Assembly: GCA_010021705.1 (NCBI GenBank)
Contig: RGMU01000077.1
Coordinates: 1-7,255 of the forward strand
Length of the DNA stretch: 7,255 nucleotides
Source: Chitinophagia bacterium
Lineage (GTDB): Bacteria; Bacteroidota; Bacteroidia; Chitinophagales; Chitinophagaceae
Reading direction: 5' to 3'
Shown here: positions 1-5,081 of the stretch, piece after piece
Layout of the letters: every line of letters starts with the position of its first letter
How positions within the stretch are numbered: position 1 is the first letter of the stretch
Position numbers and translations under genes: made by a program
Notes under the pieces: generated by a model
What the model was told of the DNA's origin: nothing
Seen by the model: only the letters and a program-made list of their open reading frames with translations
Database searches by the model: none

Positions 1-562
1 CGCTATTCAGCCCCGAATTTTTGTACGTTACCACACCACCTATACCCAAATAAAAGCCCAATTTTATAATTTCTTTAGCTTCTTCAAAAGAGCCGGAAAA
101 GCAATGAAAAATACCCGTTAGACTGCCGTCCTGCTGCTCTTTAATCAGCTTTATGCAGTCTGCTGTGGACTTTCGGCTGTGTAGTATCACCGGCAAACCA
201 TATTGCCGGGCATAGCCTATTTGGGTGCGTAATGCGTCTTTTTGCTGCTCAACGTAGGTAAGGTCCCAATGATAATCTAACCCCACCTCTCCTATGCCAT
301 AGTATTTGCGCTTACTTAAATGCAGTGCCACTTGCTCCAATTCCCACTTATAGTTTTCCTTTACATAGCATGGGTGTAAGCCCATCATAGGCAGGCAGTT
401 TTGTGGAAAACTATCGGCTACGGCAAGCATTGGCTCTATGGTTTCGCTATCACAGTTGGGCATATACATTGTATGCACACCTGCCTCAATAGCCCGCTGA
501 ATGTGCTGCGGGTCTATGGTTAACTGCGGGTCGTATAAATGCGTGTGCGTATCTATATACAT
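1..562 (-). CDS. TatD family metal-dependent hydrolase (3' end cut by window edge)
   Basis: This is the first 187 residues of a TatD/YcfH-type amidohydrolase-fold enzyme. The family is metal-dependent and cytoplasmic; members are described as DNases (3'-5' exonuclease activity) and sometimes as D-aminoacyl-tRNA deacylases. I translated it by hand from the ATG at 562-560. The metal-site motifs appear in the right order: IDTHTHLYD with His6 and His8, GLHP at 61-64, GIGEVGLDYHW with Glu92, PVILHSR with His128, and IFHCFSGS with His153, followed by GFYLGIGGVVTYKN. No stop occurs before base 1. The family is usually about 255-265 residues, so roughly 70 are missing, including the last conserved Asp. 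The ATG shares one base with the stop of the upstream glycosyltransferase (TAATG), which suggests translational coupling in one transcript. No Shine-Dalgarno motif is visible. The family call is very secure; the substrate is unknown, and which paralogue (TatD, YcfH or YjjV type) cannot be told. Confidence 0.96.
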   Translation of the reverse strand, partial: MYIDTHTHLYDPQLTIDPQHIQRAIEAGVHTMYMPNCDSETIEPMLAVADSFPQNCLPMMGLHPCYVKENYKWELEQVALHLSKRKYYGIGEVGLDYHWDLTYVEQQKDALRTQIGYARQYGLPVILHSRKSTADCIKLIKEQQDGSLTGIFHCFSGSFEEAKEIIKLGFYLGIGGVVTYKNSGLNS

Positions 563-564
563 TA
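560..564 (-). other. TAATG stop-start overlap between GT2 and TatD-family genes
   Basis: Read on the minus strand, TAA (564-562) ends the glycosyltransferase and ATG (562-560) begins the TatD-family gene, sharing base 562. Such one-base overlaps usually mean the two genes are cotranscribed and that the ribosome reinitiates at the junction. No purine-rich ribosome binding site precedes it. Confidence 0.85.
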
Positions 565-2505
565 GGCAATATATTTAAGATTATTCAGCAATAGTTTAAT
601 GTCTTGCAAAGGTGAGTAATGCTGTGCATAAGCCATGTTTAGCTGCCCTACCACTTCCGGTTCCGGGCTATAGTCCGGCAAAATGTTATAGGGAAATAGC
701 ACCCCCTTTTTGATTTTAGGTAGTGCCGTTTCCGTGTGCGGCGCATACCCAATCCAAGTACTAATACCCGCTAACACAATAAAACTCTTTGCTATTATTT
801 TGTAAAAATTCCTGTATTTAATGAGCAACAGCGGCGTAGCTAACAGCAACACCAATGCCATTATTATGTCTATCATGCGCTTGCTTCTTAGCTTATCTTG
901 CTCCGCTAATTTATACCGTTTGTCTATAGAATAAATATCACCGGAGGTGTGGCTGCTATTACTGCCCACAAAGCTGCCGCTACCTATCAGGTGAATTTTA
1001 TATTCATAGCCCGCCCCGCAAGCCTCCATTTGCCTAAACATAGTAGCATAGCTAATATCACGCATACAAAATATAACCTCTTCAATGCCCGCCATAAACA
1101 GTATTTTACGGAGGTTAGGTAGCGTATCTAAGGCACTATGCGTGTTGGTATTACCCGTTTCAATTCGCCCTGCCAATTCAGGTGGGTAGGGCACTTTTTC
1201 CAATAAATTGGCAGCCACAGCATAATCCTCTTGCGAACCTACAATTACTGCCTTTTTAGGTAGCTTATTATAGGGTATGTATTTAAGAATGCCTAATCGG
1301 TACAATATTTCGTGCATGGCTATCAGCAGTGCCGTGCCCGATATGCCGGTAAGCAGTATTATGGCTCTTGAATAGCGAAGTTCAGCAGGCAGCAAACCAT
1401 AGTAAGCTAACGTGGCTATAGTGCCTATTGCCATGCCGCGTACCACCTTCAGCGCACTATAAGGATTGTCGTAAGCATTGTTAAAAAATAACGATAATAT
1501 CCAAATAAGAATGTATGCCGGAAATGTGGCATAAACCGATGCCGCAGGTATAGGCAAAGCACCTATCACCTGATTTACCCAAAAATCTTTTACCACCATT
1601 AAGGTAGCAAGCAGCAACACGGCATCAGGCAGTGGCATGTGTAGAGCTTTAAGTGTTGCTTTAAATATGCCTAATAATGCCCTGACAGCTATGCCTATTT
1701 TAATAATAAAAATGAATAACTGCGCGTCCTTTTGGCTATAATGCTTTTTTACAAATGTAATAAGTGCTTCGTTAAATATCCTGATGTAGGTAAGCGTCAT
1801 TTTGCGGGTACTTTCGCCCTTATAGTGAATCAGATTTACCTCCGGATAATAAATGTTTTGATAACCCGCTTTGTTAATTCTATATGACAGGTCAACATCT
1901 TCGCAATACATAAAGTAGTCTTCGTCAAATGCACCGCCTATTTTATCTATCACATCTTTGCGCACCAGCATACAGCAACCCGAGAGCACTTCTACTTCTG
2001 CCACCTCATGCTCTTTAATATGCACCGCATAATAGCGGTTAAAATAGGCAGAACGCGGAAACAGCTTGTTGATACCCGTAGTCTTAAACAGTGCCACCGG
2101 CAGGGTAGGGAAGCCCTTTTTAGCATCAGGGGCAAAAATGCCCTTGCCGTCAATAAGCCGAGGACCTAAAGCTCCCGCTTTAGGGTGGCTTTCCATGTAA
2201 GCTATTGTTTTGTCAAAAAAGTCTTCGGGCATCACTGTATCAGGGTTTAAGAACAAAATGTACTTACCCGTTGCTATTGCCACGCCTTGATTGTTGGCTT
2301 TGGAAAATCCGGCATTCGCTGTATTCGCTATTAGCTTTACGCCCGGAAACTTGCTTTTCACCATTTCACAACTACTGTCTGCCGAGTTGTTGTCCACCAC
2401 TATCACTTCAACGGCATGGCTGTTTATGGCTCTGTAAATAGAATGCAGGCATACTTCTAAAAAGTATTTTACATTATAGTTAACTATTATTACAGAAACT
2501 TGCAT
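562..2505 (-). CDS. Family 2 glycosyltransferase fused to a membrane region and a degenerate polyprenyl-phosphosugar-transferase-like C-terminus
   Basis: Residues 1-250 form a GT-A family 2 glycosyltransferase domain of the rhamnosyltransferase-like type. It has SVIIVNYN at 4-11, VVDNNSAD at 36-43, the nucleotide/metal motif LNPDT at 86-90, GCCMLVRKDVI at 176-186, the ED of CEDVDLSYR at 202-203 (likely catalytic base region) and IHYKGEST at 226-233. It probably moves a nucleotide-activated sugar onto a lipid-linked glycan at the cytoplasmic face of the inner membrane. About four or five hydrophobic segments follow (roughly 262-285, 293-316, 325-341, 353-372, 380-402). Residues 417-510 begin with KKAVIVGS and look Rossmann-like. 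From 539, RSKRMIDIIMALVLLLATPLLL, then LAGISTWIGYAP (578-589), LPKIKKGV (595-602) and YAQHYSPLQDIKLLL (626-640) recall the ends of polyprenyl glycosylphosphotransferases, but the catalytic middle is missing. A TAG directly upstream of the ATG fixes the start. The GT2 call is secure; the C-terminal interpretation comes from memory of the families. Confidence 0.93.
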   Translation of the reverse strand: MQVSVIIVNYNVKYFLEVCLHSIYRAINSHAVEVIVVDNNSADSSCEMVKSKFPGVKLIANTANAGFSKANNQGVAIATGKYILFLNPDTVMPEDFFDKTIAYMESHPKAGALGPRLIDGKGIFAPDAKKGFPTLPVALFKTTGINKLFPRSAYFNRYYAVHIKEHEVAEVEVLSGCCMLVRKDVIDKIGGAFDEDYFMYCEDVDLSYRINKAGYQNIYYPEVNLIHYKGESTRKMTLTYIRIFNEALITFVKKHYSQKDAQLFIFIIKIGIAVRALLGIFKATLKALHMPLPDAVLLLATLMVVKDFWVNQVIGALPIPAASVYATFPAYILIWILSLFFNNAYDNPYSALKVVRGMAIGTIATLAYYGLLPAELRYSRAIILLTGISGTALLIAMHEILYRLGILKYIPYNKLPKKAVIVGSQEDYAVAANLLEKVPYPPELAGRIETGNTNTHSALDTLPNLRKILFMAGIEEVIFCMRDISYATMFRQMEACGAGYEYKIHLIGSGSFVGSNSSHTSGDIYSIDKRYKLAEQDKLRSKRMIDIIMALVLLLATPLLLIKYRNFYKIIAKSFIVLAGISTWIGYAPHTETALPKIKKGVLFPYNILPDYSPEPEVVGQLNMAYAQHYSPLQDIKLLLNNLKYIA

Positions 2506-2523
2506 CTATTCTATACGCGGTGG

Positions 2524-2572
2524 TAATATTACGCATAATTTGAATTATTATTTTGTATTAAGCGTAATATTA
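2524..2572. repeat. Perfect 11-bp inverted repeat in the gap upstream of the GT2 gene
   Basis: The arms TAATATTACGC (2524-2534) and GCGTAATATTA (2562-2572) are exact reverse complements separated by 27 bases. Inside them, after one mismatched pair, TAAT (2536-2539) and ATTA (2557-2560) also pair, so the whole 49-base unit can fold as a long imperfect hairpin centred at 2548. It fills much of the 80-base gap between the CgeB-like gene and the GT2 gene and ends 18 bases before the GT2 start codon. There is no T-run after it on either strand, so it is not a classic intrinsic terminator. It could be a regulator site, an mRNA processing or stability hairpin, or a small mobile-element relic. Confidence 0.8.
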
Positions 2573-2585
2573 AGTAGAAAAGGGA

Positions 2586-3620
2586 TTAGAGTTTATTCAG
2601 GTGGCTGATAACAGTGTCCGCTCGGGCATCTAAAGAGTGTTCGGCAAGTGCGCGTTTATAGCCCGCTTCTTTAATTTGTTCTCTTAAAGCCGGATGGGCT
2701 AAATATTTTTGCACTTGTGTTGCCATTTCTTCTGTTCCTTCAAAATAGGCACATTCTTTCTCTTCTATAAAGCATTTAAGAGATTCTTCGTTCCTTTCAT
2801 GTAACATAAAGCCCGCCGCACCCGGAATGTGAAAGGTACGCGAAGTAATTAAATCGCCGGAAGACGAACCTACCCGCTGCTCCGATAATATGCCTAAGTT
2901 AATAGTACTACATTGTATTGCCAACGAATATATATCGCCTAAAATTTGCGTGCCTTGTATATAAGGCGTTATGGAATCTGTTACTGACTTATTCCATTGT
3001 TCGCCCCATATTTTGAGCTTTAAGGTAGGTATTTGCGCTATAAGTGCAGCTAACCACTTCTCTTTTTTAGGCGACCATGTGCCTATAAAAGACGCATCGC
3101 AGCCATATTGGTTCAATTCTTTAGGCGTAATGGGTAAAGGTCGGTGTATTTCAGGGTCATAGCCATGCGGTATAAACACAGAATTAGTAACACCGTATTT
3201 GTCCTTCATATCCTTAATGCCAAAGGTTTTGGTCGTAAAAATAAGCTCATAATGTGGTATGGCTTGAGGAAGATAACCCCCATGTGCCGTAGTACTAACA
3301 TCGGGGAAAAACATCACCAAACGCGCTCCTTTTTTGCGAGCATATTCTAAAGTTGCGGGCTTTACAAACGCCCCCTTATATACGAACAAAATATCAGGCG
3401 AAAAAATATCAATTTTTTTTACTATCGTTCTGTTGTATTCTTCTATTTGCAGTGGGCGAATAAGCCGCTCTGCTATCTTGGTTTTTAGGTCTTTTGCTGT
3501 TAGACTAATATGGTAAAATTCGTCAATTACTTCAATTAAGCAGCCTTTACGGCTCATGGCTCTAAACAGCCCTCCTGCATTGCTACCACGCCATAACGGA
3601 CCGACCATTACTAATTTCAT
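2586..3620 (-). CDS. CgeB-like glycosyltransferase (GT-B fold, glycosyl transferase 1-2 type)
   Basis: This 344-residue soluble protein looks like the CgeB/spore-protein-like glycosyltransferases found in polysaccharide loci. It opens at the first strand of a Rossmann-like domain, MKLVMVGPLWRGSNAGG (1-17), and has SPDILFVYKG at 74-83 and LVMFFPDVS at 101-109. IFIPHGYDPEIHRP-type text (148-161) and DASFIGTWSPKKEKWL (175-190) mark the interdomain region. The C-terminal nucleotide-sugar-binding domain contains TSRTFHIPGAAGFMLHE (259-275), the hallmark segment of this family. It probably adds one sugar to a growing glycan in the cytoplasm; donor and acceptor cannot be predicted. The gene begins 14 bases after the polymerase stop, so the two are almost certainly cotranscribed. 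No signal peptide, membrane segment or Shine-Dalgarno motif is seen. A run of eight A's (3420-3413) encodes KKI around residues 68-70. It is full length with no frameshift. Confidence 0.88.
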   Translation of the reverse strand: MKLVMVGPLWRGSNAGGLFRAMSRKGCLIEVIDEFYHISLTAKDLKTKIAERLIRPLQIEEYNRTIVKKIDIFSPDILFVYKGAFVKPATLEYARKKGARLVMFFPDVSTTAHGGYLPQAIPHYELIFTTKTFGIKDMKDKYGVTNSVFIPHGYDPEIHRPLPITPKELNQYGCDASFIGTWSPKKEKWLAALIAQIPTLKLKIWGEQWNKSVTDSITPYIQGTQILGDIYSLAIQCSTINLGILSEQRVGSSSGDLITSRTFHIPGAAGFMLHERNEESLKCFIEEKECAYFEGTEEMATQVQKYLAHPALREQIKEAGYKRALAEHSLDARADTVISHLNKL

Positions 3621-3634
3621 AATTATTGGAAGTA

Positions 3635-5005
3635 TTAGTTTTTAATTATTTTCGGTAAGAACCAATTTAATGTAATGAATATTAGATATACCGATAAGAA
3701 TGTTACTACAATTTGTAAATCACCCGCAGGTCCATAAAAGGAATACAATAGAAGATAGCCCCCATAAAGCGTACCCAAAAAGTTATAATTAGAAGTGTAA
3801 AAATTTACCGAGTTCCAAAGTGCAGATATATATCCCCCAAAGAAAAAGCAACCGATTACCAATCCAAACCAGCCAAAATCTAAATAAAAGTGACCCGGTA
3901 TAGTCATATTAATAGAATTGTTAATACTTCCTTGGTCATCTACGTATGCAGCACCAATTTCTACGGCAAACCATGCTCCTAAGCGTATGGCAGGTTTATC
4001 AGGCCATAAAAATCTTGGTATAAGGGCAACCAATACCGGCGTTATGGCAAGACCGTCATAAAACCCCTTACTTTCCGTAAGTCCCACAATATTGCTGGTT
4101 TGAGCAATCACGGCAAGTCTCTCTGTTAAGCTTTGTTGTTTATCTACTTCATCTACCTCGCCCTCCGATTCATCCATTGTGATACCTTCCATCACATAAT
4201 CTCCTTCCTTTTGTTCGCTAAAATACTCCTTTTCCAAAGCCACGCTGAAGTTTGCTCGGTAGTTACCTAATGTGGAAAATATATTTACAAATATGATACT
4301 TACAAATATAAACGGCAACATATCAGGAGAAACTAATGCTCCAATTTTACGCTTTCCTACCGCATATCCAATGAATAATACTATGGTTGGAATAATTAGC
4401 TCAAACCGCAGATATGCCACATATATTGCTAATATAGTTTGTACAATATGTAGCGTAATCGCATATATCATGTATGTTTTGTCATTTTCAGCCCCCCATA
4501 GCCGAGAAAAAAATAGAACCCCTATAGTACCGGATAAATATAGTAACTTCAGTAGCGAGCCTAAAAATGAAAGCGATGAAGCGATAAATGGATAGAAAAT
4601 ACCCACAATTAGCGAAAACATAAAAAAAGCACGTGCATTTTTTTTAGATAAATTAAAGGTAAAGGCGGGGAATGATTTTTTAGAAAAGGCTTCATAGCCT
4701 ATAAAAATAAAGGAACAGCCCACAGCCCAAAGCAAACTGCCATCATCTATATACTTAAATAGAATAAACGCATAGCTGGTATTTAGCCCTAATGCCACAT
4801 TTTTTACCACAAGTACATTTCCTAAAGATGTTAAACCCACTGCAATATAATATACTACAATAGGAGACATAATTTGGTCAGAAGTAAATACGTGCCTCAC
4901 TAAGCATATTCCACAGTGTAATACCAATAGATAATTTACCACATCTGAGCCACCATTACCGGTGAAAAGTACGTACAGTAATATGAAAAAAAAGTGTAAA
5001 AACAT
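3635..5005 (-). CDS. Wzy-like O-antigen/exopolysaccharide repeat-unit polymerase (polytopic membrane protein)
   Basis: This 456-residue inner-membrane protein has about 11-13 hydrophobic segments over most of its length. A large hydrophilic stretch lies at about 247-318, and a further polar region at about 331-370. The segments LVALIPRFLWPDKPAIRLG (325-343) and TIPGHFYLDFGWFGLVIG (368-385) are what I recognise from Wzy-like polymerases of O-antigen and exopolysaccharide loci. Such proteins join lipid-linked repeat units on the periplasmic side. The loop contains an unusually acidic stretch at 258-296. The start is well defined, because an in-frame TGA (5011-5009) lies two codons upstream of the ATG. 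A candidate TAnnTTTG promoter box sits 32 bases before the ATG, so this may be the first gene of the glycan transcript. Sampled lines look more AT-rich than the flanking helicase and GT2 genes, which is common for polymerase genes. A WaaL-type O-antigen ligase or a protein O-oligosaccharyltransferase is an alternative, since these families share topology. Confidence 0.8.
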   Translation of the reverse strand: MFLHFFFILLYVLFTGNGGSDVVNYLLVLHCGICLVRHVFTSDQIMSPIVVYYIAVGLTSLGNVLVVKNVALGLNTSYAFILFKYIDDGSLLWAVGCSFIFIGYEAFSKKSFPAFTFNLSKKNARAFFMFSLIVGIFYPFIASSLSFLGSLLKLLYLSGTIGVLFFSRLWGAENDKTYMIYAITLHIVQTILAIYVAYLRFELIIPTIVLFIGYAVGKRKIGALVSPDMLPFIFVSIIFVNIFSTLGNYRANFSVALEKEYFSEQKEGDYVMEGITMDESEGEVDEVDKQQSLTERLAVIAQTSNIVGLTESKGFYDGLAITPVLVALIPRFLWPDKPAIRLGAWFAVEIGAAYVDDQGSINNSINMTIPGHFYLDFGWFGLVIGCFFFGGYISALWNSVNFYTSNYNFLGTLYGGYLLLYSFYGPAGDLQIVVTFLSVYLIFITLNWFLPKIIKN

Positions 5006-5037
5006 GTATCAGAATGGGTACGTAGGCACTAAAAACG

Positions 5038-5045
5038 CAAAATTA
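5038..5045 (-). promoter_or_regulatory. Candidate Bacteroidota -7 promoter box (TAATTTTG) upstream of the polymerase gene
   Basis: On the minus strand, 5045-5038 reads TAATTTTG, an exact match to the Bacteroidota primary-sigma -7 consensus TAnnTTTG. It would start transcription near 5032, giving a leader of about 25-30 bases before the polymerase ATG. The best upstream TTG (5073-5071) is 25 bases away, longer than the usual 17-23, so the -33 element is weak or absent. In an AT-rich gap one such match can arise by chance. Confidence 0.4.
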
Positions 5046-5081
5046 ATAAAATATAGACATTAAGTCCGTTCAAGCCATTTA

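Noticed and set aside
891..1263. Active initiating phosphoglycosyltransferase within the GT2 protein
   Set aside because: The expected catalytic Asp-Glu pair and the KFRTM-type segment are not present in the space available, so initiation activity is unlikely.
2205..2441. Plus-strand open frame of 78 codons opposite the GT2 gene
   Set aside because: It lies wholly antisense to a well-supported GT2 catalytic domain, and its translation shows no recognisable motif. The other plus-strand frames (2971-3162, 3144-3350, 3334-3516, 4272-4595, 5136-5420, 6519-6839) were rejected for the same reason.
2524..2572. Intrinsic (Rho-independent) terminator for the CgeB-like gene
   Set aside because: The stem is AT-rich with only three G-C pairs in its main arm, and no T-run follows it in the direction of transcription.
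2524..2572. Invertible promoter of the Bacteroides phase-variation type
   Set aside because: The arms are short and enclose only 27 bases, far less than known invertible segments. No TAnnTTTG box lies between them in either orientation, and no recombinase gene is nearby.
5006..5081. Terminator or small gene in the helicase-polymerase gap
   Set aside because: No stem of useful length followed by T's and no open frame worth naming; only the candidate -7 box and a TACGTA palindrome are visible.
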